This document shows, piece by piece, positions 16,511 through 25,190 of a stretch of DNA of 61,870 bases. The notes beneath the pieces were generated by a model. That model was not told the origin of the DNA, searched no databases, and saw nothing but the letters and a program-made list of their open reading frames with translations. Within the stretch, counting starts at the first letter, position 1. Each line of letters starts with the position of its first letter. The DNA is from JBOGXB01 sp050694215 (GTDB lineage: Bacteria; Actinomycetota; CADDZG01; WHSQ01), in assembly GCA_050694215.1 (NCBI GenBank), contig JBOGXB010000003.1, positions 1 through 61,870 on the forward strand, written 5' to 3'. The translations under genes were made by a program, and so were the position numbers.

Positions 16511-17278
16511 TCAGTCGGCCATCGTGAGGCCGCCACTGACGCTCAGCGCCTGGCCCGTGATGAATCGAGCTTCGTCTCCGGCGAAGTAGGCGACCGCGGC
16601 CGCCACCTCGGCTGGATCCCCGAGGCGTCTGAGCGGCGTGGCTCCAACCATGCGCTGCATCATCTTCTGGCCGAGCTCTGTTGAGCGGATTGCGTCGGTC
16701 ATGGGGGTGTCGGCAGGGCCCGGGCAAACCGCGTTCACCGTCACCCCGTCGCGCGCCAGCTCGCGTGCCATCGACTTCGTGAAAGCGATCACGCCCCCTT
16801 TGGCCGCGGAGTAGACGGCCTCACCGAGCGATCCCACCCGACCGGCGTCCGAGGCGATGCTCACGATGCGCCCGTAACCGGAATCGCGGCACCGCTCGGC
16901 GATGATGGGAGCCATCGCGTGGATGCAGTTGAGCACGCCGATCAAGTTCACTCGGATCAAGGGCTCCCACGACGCAGGGTCGGTCTGAAGGAAGAAATCA
17001 GGAGTGTCGAAGCCTGCATTGTTCACGAGACAGTCGATGCCTCCGAGAGACTCGATGACGTCATCGCGGGCCGCGCGGACCGAGTCGACGGCACCGACGT
17101 CGCACTCGAGGAAGAAGGCTCGGCCCCCGTCACCCTCGATCTCTGTGACTACGGCAGCTCCTCGTTCGCCATCGATGTCGGTGACGGCAACCGCGAACCC
17201 TTCGGCGCTCAGACGGAGCGCGATCGCCCTTCCGAGACCCGATCCAGCTCCGGTGACGAAAGCTACCCTTTGGTTCAT
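16511..17278 (-). CDS. SDR-family oxidoreductase (FabG/PhaB-like)
   Basis: The 255-residue classical short-chain dehydrogenase has the cofactor motif TGAGSGLGRAIA, the NNAG motif (VNNAGFD), the catalytic Ser in IVSIASDAGR and Tyr/Lys in YSAAKGG, and PGPADTPM after the active site. Asp at DIDGE after strand two suggests NAD(H) preference. Position directly downstream of the 3-hydroxyacyl-CoA dehydrogenase gene (five bases apart, same strand) suggests a 3-oxoacyl/3-hydroxyacyl-CoA substrate. Family assignment is firm, substrate is inferred. Confidence 0.88.
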   Translation of the reverse strand: MNQRVAFVTGAGSGLGRAIALRLSAEGFAVAVTDIDGERGAAVVTEIEGDGGRAFFLECDVGAVDSVRAARDDVIESLGGIDCLVNNAGFDTPDFFLQTDPASWEPLIRVNLIGVLNCIHAMAPIIAERCRDSGYGRIVSIASDAGRVGSLGEAVYSAAKGGVIAFTKSMARELARDGVTVNAVCPGPADTPMTDAIRSTELGQKMMQRMVGATPLRRLGDPAEVAAAVAYFAGDEARFITGQALSVSGGLTMAD

Positions 17279-17283
17279 GCCAT

Positions 17284-19056
17284 CTACGTCTCCGGCCGAC
17301 TCGAGTAGTCGTAGAAGCCGCGACCGGTCTTGCGGCCCAGGTATCCCGCCCGGACCATGTGCTCCAGAAGAGGGGCCGGCGCGTAACGACGCTCGCGGAA
17401 CTCCTCATGCAGAGAATTGAGGATCGCGTAGGTGACGTCGAGCCCGACGATGTCCATCAGCTCGAACGGTCCCATCGGGTGGGCACAACCCAGCTTCATG
17501 GCGGTATCGATGTCCTGCGGTGTGCTGTAGCCCTCCTCGTGCATGTGCACCGCGTCGTTCAAGTACGGGAACAACAGGAAGTTGACGATGAAGCCTGCCC
17601 GGTCGCGACATCTAACGGGATGCTTACCCAGGGAGCGCACCCAAGCGGTGGCCTTCCTCTCGATCTCCTGTGACGTCGCGATCGTGTGGACGATCTCGAC
17701 GAGCTTCATGACGGGCGCCGGATTGAAGAAGTGCAGGCCGACAACCCGATCGGGGCGCTCGATCGCAGCTGCGAGATCTATCAGTCCCAGGGACGATGTC
17801 GTCGAGGCGACGATGGCCTCCGGCTTCACCGATCGCTCGATCTCCCGAAATATCTCGCTCTTAATCCCGAGGTCCTCCGCCACCGCCTCCACGACGAGAT
17901 CCGCTTCCCCCAGGTCCGAGAACTCGAGCGTCGTCGTTATCCGATCGAGGATCTCTTCTGTCGACGATCCCTCGAGCTTTCCCTTGGACACCGCCTTCTC
18001 CAAGCTCTTCCGAACCGCAGCCTTCGCCCTCTTGATCGCCGCCTCGCTGCGGCCGCGCAGGATGACCTCGTCGCCCGCCTTTGCAGCGACCTCCGCGATC
18101 CCAGAGGCCATCAATCCCGTGCCGACGACGGCGACCGTACGGACGTCCGAGGACTGATCCCCGGCTTCGTCCGGTATCGCATCCGTGACCTTCGGGGACT
18201 CGGGAGCTTCGTAACGGTAGAAGCCACGTCCCGTCTTGCGCCCCAGGTATCCCGCCGTCACGTACTGCTTAAGCAGGGGGTTGGGCGCGTCCTGATCGTC
18301 CCGGAACTGACGCCACAGGGCCTCGCAGATCTCGTAAGCGGAGTCGAGACCGATCAGGTCCAGCAGAGCCAGCGGCCCCATGGGGTGACCGCACCCGAGG
18401 GACATCGCCGCGTCGATGTCCTCGCGCGATGCATAGCCCTCGTCGCACATCCGCGTCGCCGCGTTCAGATACGGGAACAGCAGGAGATTGGCGATGAATC
18501 CGGCGCGGTCACGCGCCACCACCGGCGCCTTGCCCAGGGCTTCGGCGAACTGCCGGGCGGAATCGACCACCGACTCCTCGGTGGCTACCGTACGGACCAG
18601 CTCGACGAACTTCATCACCTGGGCAGGGTTGAAGAAGTGGAACCCGATGACGCGATCGGGCCGCTGGGTCGAGACCGCCATGTCGATGACCGGCAAGGAG
18701 GAGGTGTTCGTGGCGAGGATGGCCTCCGGCTTCAAGCTGCCGTCGAGCTCGGCGAACACATTCTTCTTCAGGTCGAGGTGTTCGGGCACGGCCTCGAACA
18801 CGAGATCGCAGTCCGCCAGATCGACGTTGGATGTGGAGCCGGAGATGCGGCCCAACAGCGCATCCGCTTGGCTTCGCTCCATCTTTCCGCGATCCACGGC
18901 ACGCTCGACGCTACGGGAGATCCGCTCCATGCCGGCCGCAACCGCCTCTTTGGTGATCTCGGTAAAGACCACCTCGAACCCGCCCCTCGAGCACACCTCG
19001 CAGATCCCGGAGCCCATCGTTCCACAACCGACTACTCCGACCTTCCTGATCTCCAC
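17284..19056 (-). CDS. Double 3-hydroxyacyl-CoA dehydrogenase (two complete tandem units)
   Basis: The 590-residue protein is a head-to-tail duplication of the usual 285-residue 3-hydroxybutyryl-CoA dehydrogenase. Unit one has GCGTMGSG at residues 11-17 and the catalytic His140 in FHFFNPAQVMKFVE. Unit two has GTGLMASG near residue 312 and LHFFNPAPVMKLVE. Both end with a C-terminal substrate domain closing GYLGRKTGRGFY. Both active sites look intact. An acidic linker (about residues 283-304) joins them. It oxidises 3-hydroxyacyl-CoA or reduces acetoacetyl-CoA. PaaH-type relatives also have extra C-terminal domains, but two full Rossmann domains are less common. It forms an operon with the SDR gene. 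Confidence 0.92.
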   Translation of the reverse strand: MEIRKVGVVGCGTMGSGICEVCSRGGFEVVFTEITKEAVAAGMERISRSVERAVDRGKMERSQADALLGRISGSTSNVDLADCDLVFEAVPEHLDLKKNVFAELDGSLKPEAILATNTSSLPVIDMAVSTQRPDRVIGFHFFNPAQVMKFVELVRTVATEESVVDSARQFAEALGKAPVVARDRAGFIANLLLFPYLNAATRMCDEGYASREDIDAAMSLGCGHPMGPLALLDLIGLDSAYEICEALWRQFRDDQDAPNPLLKQYVTAGYLGRKTGRGFYRYEAPESPKVTDAIPDEAGDQSSDVRTVAVVGTGLMASGIAEVAAKAGDEVILRGRSEAAIKRAKAAVRKSLEKAVSKGKLEGSSTEEILDRITTTLEFSDLGEADLVVEAVAEDLGIKSEIFREIERSVKPEAIVASTTSSLGLIDLAAAIERPDRVVGLHFFNPAPVMKLVEIVHTIATSQEIERKATAWVRSLGKHPVRCRDRAGFIVNFLLFPYLNDAVHMHEEGYSTPQDIDTAMKLGCAHPMGPFELMDIVGLDVTYAILNSLHEEFRERRYAPAPLLEHMVRAGYLGRKTGRGFYDYSSRPET

Positions 19057-19098
19057 GGGCGCTCCTTGACCGTCTACTTGTGAGGAATCCGGAGAGCC

Positions 19099-19104
19099 TA
19101 CGAT
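19099..19104 (+). promoter_or_regulatory. Candidate -10 element (TACGAT), leaderless start of ecm
   Basis: TACGAT lies eight bases before ATG 19113. It helps decide that start over an in-frame GTG 33 bases upstream. Confidence 0.45.
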
Positions 19105-19112
19105 TGTTAACC

Positions 19113-21089
19113 ATGCCTGCCGAACGGGATGAGCCGTGGATCTTCCGAACCTACGCGGGGTACGCGACGCCGGCCGCTACGAACGCGCGCTTCAAGGCGA
19201 ACCTCGCCAAGGGGCAGACGGGCCTGTCCATAGCCTTCGATCTTCCGACGCAAACGGGCTACGACTCGGACCACGTCATGTCGAGGGGCGAGGTGGGGAA
19301 GGTTGGGGTACCCATCTGCCATCTCGGGGATATGCGCACCGTCTTCGACGGCATCCCCGTGCAAGAGATGAACACCTCGATGACGATCAACGCCACGGCG
19401 GTGTGGCTCCTCGCTCTCTACATTGCGGTCGCAGACGAACACGGCGCCGAGCGGAGCGACCTGGTCGGCACGACGCAGAACGACATCCTCAAGGAGTACC
19501 TATCGCGAGGAACGCACATCTTCCCGCCCGAGCCTTCTATCAGGCTGACGACGGACCTCATCACCTGGACGCTGCACGAGGCGCCGAAATGGAACCCCAT
19601 CAACGTCTGCTCGTACCACCTGCAGGAGGCTGGAGCAGATCCCCTTCTCGAGGTCGCGTACGCGCTGGCCAACGCCGTCGAGGTCCTCGATGCAGTCAAG
19701 GCGACGGGACGCGTCTCCGGGGGCGATTTCCCCCGCCTCGTAGGACGTATCTCCTTCTTCTGCAACGCGGGCATCCGGTACGTGGAGGAGACATGCAAGA
19801 TGCGCGCGTTCGGGCAGCTGTGGGAGCGAGTGGTCAAGGAGCGTTACGGGATCGAGGATCCGAAGCTCCGTCGTTTTCGCTGCGGCGTGCAGGTTAATTC
19901 GCTCGGTCTGACCTCCCTGCAGCCCGAGAACAACATCCATCGGATCATCCTCGAGATGCTCGCCGTGACTCAATCGAAGAACGCGCGCGCTCGAGCGGTT
20001 CAGCTCCCTGCCTGGAACGAAGCACTTGGATTACCTCGTGCATGGGACCAGCAGTGGTCCTTGCGAGCGCAGCAGATCCTCGCGTACGAGACCGACATTC
20101 TCGAATACGACGACATCTTCGAGGGGTCGAAGGTCATCGAGACCAAGACGGACGAGATAGCTACCAGTGCGTGGGAGGAGCTGCAACGAGTTCTGGATGC
20201 CGGCGGCTCGGTGGAAGCACTCGGCTACATGAAGGAGAAGCTCGTCGCGGCATATGCGACCCGCCGGCGCGCCATCGAGACCGGCGAGCAAATCGTCGTG
20301 GGCCTCAACAAGTACGAGCACGGTGAGCCGTCTCCGCTGCTTGCCGGACTGGACGACATGGAGTCATTCGAGAGGATCGATCCCGCTGCCGAAGCGGAGC
20401 AGCTAGAAAGGCTCGACCGTTGGAGGAAAGAGCGGGACGCGGACGCGGCGCGGCGCGCACTCGACGAATTGAGACGAGTCGCGGCGACCGGCGAGAACCT
20501 TCTCCCAGCCTCAGTTGCAGCGGCCAGGGCGGCGGTGACGACGGGAGAGTGGGCCGATGCGCTGCGCGACGCGTTCGGCGAGTACCGGCCTCCCACCGGG
20601 ATCTCGGCCACGATCGGGGGCGCTCAACCCGGATCCATGTCGATAGCGCGTGACAAGGTGGCGGCCGCGGCCGAGCGTCTCGGAGTCCGCAAGCTCCGGT
20701 TGCTCGTCGCCAAGCCGGGGTTGGACGGACACTCGAACGCAGCGGAGCAGGTCGCGCTGCGCGCTCGGGATGCCGGCTTCGAAGTCGTCTATCAGGGGAT
20801 TCGATTGACGGCGGCGCAGATCGCCCGCGCCGCTGCGGAAGAGGATGTGCACGCGATCGGTCTCTCGATTCTGTCGGGGGCTCACCGCCTGCTCGTTCCC
20901 GACGTGCTGGACCGGTTGCGGATCGAGGGAATCGAGCCTGCCCGGGTCCCTGTTGTCCTCGGTGGGGTCATCCCCGAACAGGACGAGGACAAGCTCATCG
21001 AGCTCGGCGTCGCCAAGGTCTACACGCCCAAGGACTTCGACCTCACCGCAATGGTCGGCGAGATCGCCGATCTCATCGGTAAGCGGTAG
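19113..21089 (+). CDS. ecm: Ethylmalonyl-CoA mutase (B12-dependent, MeaA type)
   Basis: The 658-residue single-chain mutase converts (2R)-ethylmalonyl-CoA to (2S)-methylsuccinyl-CoA. The N-terminal barrel reads EPWIFRTYAGYATPAATNAR and AFDLPTQTGYDSDHVMSRGE, closely matching MeaA/Ecm rather than methylmalonyl-CoA mutase. TTQNDILKEYLSRGTHIFPP and NPINVCSYHLQEAGA follow. The C-terminal cobalamin domain carries KPGLDGHSNAAEQ with His540 as the predicted cobalt ligand. In the usual DxHxxG motif the Gly is Ala543 here (codon 20739-20741). Start ATG 19113 fits the family N-terminus. It pairs functionally with ccr. Confidence 0.93.
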   Translation: MPAERDEPWIFRTYAGYATPAATNARFKANLAKGQTGLSIAFDLPTQTGYDSDHVMSRGEVGKVGVPICHLGDMRTVFDGIPVQEMNTSMTINATAVWLLALYIAVADEHGAERSDLVGTTQNDILKEYLSRGTHIFPPEPSIRLTTDLITWTLHEAPKWNPINVCSYHLQEAGADPLLEVAYALANAVEVLDAVKATGRVSGGDFPRLVGRISFFCNAGIRYVEETCKMRAFGQLWERVVKERYGIEDPKLRRFRCGVQVNSLGLTSLQPENNIHRIILEMLAVTQSKNARARAVQLPAWNEALGLPRAWDQQWSLRAQQILAYETDILEYDDIFEGSKVIETKTDEIATSAWEELQRVLDAGGSVEALGYMKEKLVAAYATRRRAIETGEQIVVGLNKYEHGEPSPLLAGLDDMESFERIDPAAEAEQLERLDRWRKERDADAARRALDELRRVAATGENLLPASVAAARAAVTTGEWADALRDAFGEYRPPTGISATIGGAQPGSMSIARDKVAAAAERLGVRKLRLLVAKPGLDGHSNAAEQVALRARDAGFEVVYQGIRLTAAQIARAAAEEDVHAIGLSILSGAHRLLVPDVLDRLRIEGIEPARVPVVLGGVIPEQDEDKLIELGVAKVYTPKDFDLTAMVGEIADLIGKR

Positions 21090-21144
21090 CCCCCAGTCAT
21101 CCCATAAGTCCGAAATCCTCTCCTTCGCCACCTCTTGTCCCTCC

Positions 21145-21168
21145 TCGACGCGAAAGAAAGCGCGTCGA
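21145..21168. terminator. 8-bp stem-loop downstream of ecm
   Basis: TCGACGCG and its exact complement CGCGTCGA flank the loop aaagaaag, 56 bases after the ecm stop. It lacks a T-run, so it is a candidate factor-assisted terminator or an operator in the 222-base gap before the phosphatase gene. Nothing else in that gap is recognisable. Confidence 0.4.
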
Positions 21169-21311
21169 AAGATCCCCAGCTTGCTGAGGAAATGAGGAAT
21201 GCGCGCCGAATAGTCGGTTGGGACTAGTTCGAACGGGTAAGGCTTAGCCCAGGCGCACTAGGGACCCGGTCCACCGAAGAGACCATCCGATCGAAGGGCG
21301 AGTTGACGGCG

Positions 21312-21956
21312 ATGCAACGTAAGCTCCTGAGGGTGCTCGCGGGATTCGGCGCCGTCGCCGCCTTCTTCATCATCGGCAACCTCGTAATCATGTCCGCCGT
21401 CTTATGGGCGCGTTCGACCGACAATCCGCGCATGACGAGCCTCCCGGGGGTAAAGAACTTCCGCGTCGTCGACGCCAAGCTGATGCGTGGCGCAGCACCC
21501 ACGGAGCAGGGTTACCGTGCCCTCGCCCACCACGGCGTCAAGACCGTGGTGGACCTGCGCGCCGAGCCCGATATCGACGGCCACGAAGCTCTCCTCGATG
21601 AGCTCGGGATCGAGCGCGTCGAGATCCCTATGCGCGATGGGCAATCCCCGACGAAGGCTCAGGTGGCGAGCTTCATGGAGGTTGTGGAGGGTGCCGTGGG
21701 CAAGGTGTTCGTTCACTGCGGAGCCGGCGTCGGCAGGACCGGGACGATGGTCGGGTCCTACTTGGTCGCCACGGGTATCGCCTCACCGCCCGAGGCGCTT
21801 CGCTTCAATCTCTCTGTGGGCCCGCCGTCGCTCGAGCAGATCAGCTTCGTCTCCTCGCTCGAGGGAGGCGACGTCGACCGTCCCCATCCGGTCGTAACTG
21901 CGTTGAGCCGCATTCTCGACGGCCCTCGCCGCATCTCTAAGAGTCTGGGCCTCTAG
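21312..21956 (+). CDS. Membrane-anchored protein tyrosine/dual-specificity phosphatase-like protein
   Basis: The protein of about 214 residues begins with a Lys/Arg-flanked hydrophobic anchor (LAGFGAVAAFFIIGNLVIMS), then NFRVVDAKLMRGAAPTEQGY, typical of cysteine-phosphatase folds that start with a surface-exposed RG(A)AP segment. The HCGAGVGRTG loop is a full CX5R signature, and VKTVVDLRAEPD upstream supplies the Asp-rich region. It should hydrolyse a phospho-ester outside the cytoplasm if the anchor is a signal anchor. An in-frame TTG lies nine bases upstream. Substrate unknown; it could act on phosphoinositides or phosphotyrosine. Confidence 0.82.
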   Translation: MQRKLLRVLAGFGAVAAFFIIGNLVIMSAVLWARSTDNPRMTSLPGVKNFRVVDAKLMRGAAPTEQGYRALAHHGVKTVVDLRAEPDIDGHEALLDELGIERVEIPMRDGQSPTKAQVASFMEVVEGAVGKVFVHCGAGVGRTGTMVGSYLVATGIASPPEALRFNLSVGPPSLEQISFVSSLEGGDVDRPHPVVTALSRILDGPRRISKSLGL

Positions 21957-22022
21957 TCCCAGCTTCTTTACCGAGCGCGCGGCAGATCCCTAAACGAACG
22001 ACGTGCGCACTCGATGCGCCCG

Positions 22023-22901
22023 CTAACGGACGCTGCGCGTGGAGAGGATGTCCGCGCTCACGTGGTCGATGGTCGCATCCTGAAGGCAGCCGATCAGGCG
22101 CTTCTGGGCGTTCTCGCCGATTGCGGGCTGGACCACGAGAGTCACGAGCCCGGCTTCCGCGACCAGGCGGCCCGGAACACGGCTCGACTGGTTGACCGTG
22201 CCTCTGCAGTGGTTCCATAGACCTCGAGCTGCAACCACGGGTGAGTAGAAGTCCGAGTCCGAGGTGTTAACCGTCATCACCAAGCGCGTGCTCCGGTCGA
22301 GCGAAGGCGCGTCGGGGCGATTCTGCGTCAGATCTGCGAGAACGTCGATACTCAAGTAAACGCTCAAGACCAGCGCGAACGCGGTCAGCCCCTTCTTCAA
22401 CAACTGATTGTTCGACGTTCCCCTCACGACCACGCCCGGACTGGGCCGGCCCATGAGCCCTCCTGCCGGCATCGCAAGCGGAGCCATCTTCATGGCGAGA
22501 CGACGCTCGAGAACCGGCTGGGCCGTGGTACGAGCGACCTTCTCTACCAGCCATGCGAGCGCGGAGATGACAAGCCCGGCCCCCATGAGCACCGGCACGA
22601 ACACGTTGAGGTCACCGCGATTCTCCGTGAGCCAGGCGAAGTGGTTGTGCGGGTCGGGGGCGGCCTCCTGGATCCTCTCTAGGGCCTGCTGTGGGCTGTT
22701 CTGCGACGCCATTCGCCTCTCGATCGAACGCAGCTTCTCGTAGAGGGCGGCTCCGATCAGCGCTATCTCCGCACTCATGAAGAAGATGCCGGCGATGAGA
22801 GCGCGGTTCCACTCCCAGCGAACGAGATAGACGAAGACGTAAACCCCTGAGGCCGCGAGGGCGACGATCAGGCTGGCGTAGGCGAGGCGACGCGGCGTCA
22901 T
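22023..22901 (-). CDS. Hypothetical four-helix membrane protein
   Basis: I do not recognise the family. The 292-residue protein has hydrophobic segments at about residues 5-27, 33-55, 99-121 and 169-190. Between the second and third is a charged loop with ERRMASQNSPQQALERIQEA. Between the third and fourth is a Gly/Pro/Met-rich stretch. The C-terminal 100 residues form a soluble extracytoplasmic domain with two Cys (NHCRGTV and IGCLQDA) that could pair. It overlaps the upstream phosphotransferase gene by four bases, so the two proteins are probably made together. Confidence 0.65.
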   Translation of the reverse strand: MTPRRLAYASLIVALAASGVYVFVYLVRWEWNRALIAGIFFMSAEIALIGAALYEKLRSIERRMASQNSPQQALERIQEAAPDPHNHFAWLTENRGDLNVFVPVLMGAGLVISALAWLVEKVARTTAQPVLERRLAMKMAPLAMPAGGLMGRPSPGVVVRGTSNNQLLKKGLTAFALVLSVYLSIDVLADLTQNRPDAPSLDRSTRLVMTVNTSDSDFYSPVVAARGLWNHCRGTVNQSSRVPGRLVAEAGLVTLVVQPAIGENAQKRLIGCLQDATIDHVSADILSTRSVR

Positions 22902-24964
22902 GCGGCGCTCCCGTCCTCTATCAGGCCAACCTCGCCGGATGATCCATCGAGGTAGATATGAGCCCCCTCGCCGAACCGTTCGAGCGCTCCGGCGACACCG
23001 ACGACGGTCGGTACACCGAACTCACGCGCCAGGATCGCGAGGTGCGACAGCACGCTTCCGGTCTCTGCAACGAGCCCTCCAAGATCGGGCAGGACCGAAG
23101 CCAGCCCTGGATCCAGGGTTCTCACAACCAGCACGTCGCCGGGGTTCACGGCTGAGGGATCCGTGCGAATTGCTCCTGCGGCTCGTCCGCCGCCGGCACC
23201 CACCCCCTCTCCAGGGGCCACCGACTCGGGGACGACCACGTCGTCCTCGCCGATGCGAAACGCTGCCGGCAGCGGCGGGGAGGCGGGCCGGACCCGGCCG
23301 GCGAGGTCCTCGGGGACCCTCGACTCGGTCAGCAACGGCTTGAGCTCATCGAAGCGCAGTAGGGCGACGAGGTCGGGATCGGCGAGCAGGTCGCGGCCGG
23401 CGGCGCGCAGCCCGGCCTCCCATACCGCTCGAGCCCCGAGCTCCTGCACCCAGCGCGCACGCATGCGAAGCGACTCGCGCGTGACGGCAAGCTCATCCGA
23501 CCCCTGCGGCGCCGCGAGCTTCTTGGGGGTAGGGGGAAGATTCGGCACCCTCCCGATCGCGGGTGGAGCCAGTACCAGCAGGGAGGGGAACGTGGCGACG
23601 GCTTGAGCATCGGTCATTCCGGCGCCGCGCGCTCGCCGCAGGTCCTGGAGCGCGACCCATGCCGCGGTTGGCGCCGCGGCCTTGCCCTCGATGAAGAGCC
23701 CGATGAGGATCTCGTGCCCATACAGAGACACCAGGACGCGGCGGGTGCCGGCGATGAGCTGCAACAGGTCGGGGTCGAGCAGCTCGTCAAGAGGAGGCAA
23801 GTCCGCCAGCTCCGAGTCGACCTCGGAGATCAAGTCGGCTGCGAGCGTGGGGAGTGCCGCCTTGAGCCGGCCCACCCGCCACGCGGCGACCAGCCTCCGC
23901 GCGGGTGGACGAGGATCGAGGCGGGCGAGGAAAGATCTCTTCGAGGGTGCGATCCCGAACAGCTCGAGGTCGGCGGCAACTCGGCCCCCGACCGTCGCGA
24001 CCACCCGAGATGTCGACAGGCGGCGACGCGAGACCGTTCCCGTCAATCGGATTGCCTCGGTCACCGCTGTGCGCAGCGGCTCCACCCAGAGCTCTTCCTC
24101 GAGTTGGGCAACCGGATCTGGGAACGTCTCCGCGACCGGGCCGGGACCGAGGATCGGGCCCCTCGCCACCACCGAGCTGGACGTCGCCGTAACCGGCCGG
24201 CTCTGGAACATCCACAGCTCACCTTTGGAGTCGATGCCCCATTCGACATCTTGCGCGCTCTTGAACTCGCGCTCGGCCCGCGACGCGAGACGCGCGAGAG
24301 CAAGACGCTGCCGGGACGTGAGCCCGTTTCCGCCGCCGGTCGTACCGGAATGGAGATCGAGCACGCGCCCGCGCCGCGATAGCACGTAACGCGAGCCCTC
24401 CACGGTTCCACTCACGAGCTTGTCCGGCCCGCCGTCGACCGCGGCCACGACCAGCCGGTCTCGCTTGCCGGTGACGGGATCGACTCCGAAGAGCACGCCG
24501 CCCATCGCCGCATCGAGCTCAGGCTGCACGAGCACCGCCATGGTAGCAGGCTCATCGGCCTCCGTCCTCAAATCGATGACGCGCGCAGAGGCCCACACCT
24601 CGTCCAGAGCCGCTCGGAACGCCTTCCATCCCTTCACGCCCACGACGGACGTGAACATCCCCGCCATCGACGATTCGCTCCCGTCCTCGGCCATGGAGGA
24701 CGACCTCACGACGAGAGGAACGGCTCCGAGCTCGGAGATCGAGTCCCATGCGAGGCGGAGTTCCGTTTCGAACCCCTGGGTGCCTCGGCTCTTGAAACCT
24801 ACCGTGGTCACGACGAACCCCGGCAGAACGGGCAGACCGGCCGCGCCGGCGCGGGCGAGCGCTGCCGCCTTCGCTCCCGCAAGGCTTGGCTCGAGGGCGG
24901 GCGCGTCCCGCAGACCGACGATGGCCGGTCGGGAATCGGTGACGGTATCGACGCCAAGCAGCAA
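22898..24964 (-). CDS. PPDK-type ATP-dependent phosphotransferase, rifampicin-phosphotransferase-like architecture
   Basis: From the TTG at 24964 the protein has 688 residues in three parts. An N-terminal PEP/pyruvate-binding ATP-grasp domain includes GLPVLPGFVVTT and VVRSSSMAEDGSESSMAGMF. A middle region of about 300 residues is poorly conserved. The C-terminal swivelling domain reads ETGSVLSHLAILAREFGVP with the predicted phospho-His at residue 641. The TIM barrel of PpsA/PPDK is absent, so this matches stand-alone small-molecule phosphotransferases such as Rph. The TTG is preferred because GGAGGGG lies nearby upstream; an ATG at 25174 has no ribosome-binding site and would leave 16 bases to the divergent gene. 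Confidence 0.78.
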   Translation of the reverse strand: MLLGVDTVTDSRPAIVGLRDAPALEPSLAGAKAAALARAGAAGLPVLPGFVVTTVGFKSRGTQGFETELRLAWDSISELGAVPLVVRSSSMAEDGSESSMAGMFTSVVGVKGWKAFRAALDEVWASARVIDLRTEADEPATMAVLVQPELDAAMGGVLFGVDPVTGKRDRLVVAAVDGGPDKLVSGTVEGSRYVLSRRGRVLDLHSGTTGGGNGLTSRQRLALARLASRAEREFKSAQDVEWGIDSKGELWMFQSRPVTATSSSVVARGPILGPGPVAETFPDPVAQLEEELWVEPLRTAVTEAIRLTGTVSRRRLSTSRVVATVGGRVAADLELFGIAPSKRSFLARLDPRPPARRLVAAWRVGRLKAALPTLAADLISEVDSELADLPPLDELLDPDLLQLIAGTRRVLVSLYGHEILIGLFIEGKAAAPTAAWVALQDLRRARGAGMTDAQAVATFPSLLVLAPPAIGRVPNLPPTPKKLAAPQGSDELAVTRESLRMRARWVQELGARAVWEAGLRAAGRDLLADPDLVALLRFDELKPLLTESRVPEDLAGRVRPASPPLPAAFRIGEDDVVVPESVAPGEGVGAGGGRAAGAIRTDPSAVNPGDVLVVRTLDPGLASVLPDLGGLVAETGSVLSHLAILAREFGVPTVVGVAGALERFGEGAHIYLDGSSGEVGLIEDGSAA

Positions 24965-25036
24965 AGCAACCCCTCCGCGGCAGCCGGAAATCCTGTGTGT
25001 TTGGACTGTGTTAACGATGCCCTCATATGTCCTCTT

Positions 25037-25055
25037 CCTGAATACGTAATTCAGG
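25037..25055. promoter_or_regulatory. Perfect palindrome in a divergent promoter region, candidate operator
   Basis: CCTGAAT-ACGTA-ATTCAGG is an exact 7-bp inverted repeat. It lies in the 226-base region between the PPDK-type phosphotransferase gene and the luciferase-like oxidoreductase gene, which are transcribed apart from one another. The region is AT-richer than its surroundings. A dimeric repressor is the natural candidate, but no regulator gene is adjacent. Confidence 0.45.
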
Positions 25056-25190
25056 TAGAAGAAAGCCGAGGAGGACGTCGTTTCGACCGTAATCGGCCGT
25101 TCGCGTGCTTTCGCACGTTCGTTCTGAACCGAGGAGCGGGTTGATACCGTCGGAGCCCCCGGTTTGATGCCCATTTAGCGAGGAGGAACG

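Noticed and set aside
17686..19083. 465-codon plus-strand frame opposite the hydroxyacyl-CoA dehydrogenase gene
   Set aside because: It is a mirror of a duplicated coding region and shows no family motif.
24965..25174. N-terminal extension of the PPDK-type phosphotransferase to ATG 25174
   Set aside because: The extra 70 residues have no family counterpart, no ribosome-binding site precedes that ATG, and it would cover the palindromic promoter region. The TTG at 24964 has GGAGGGG upstream.
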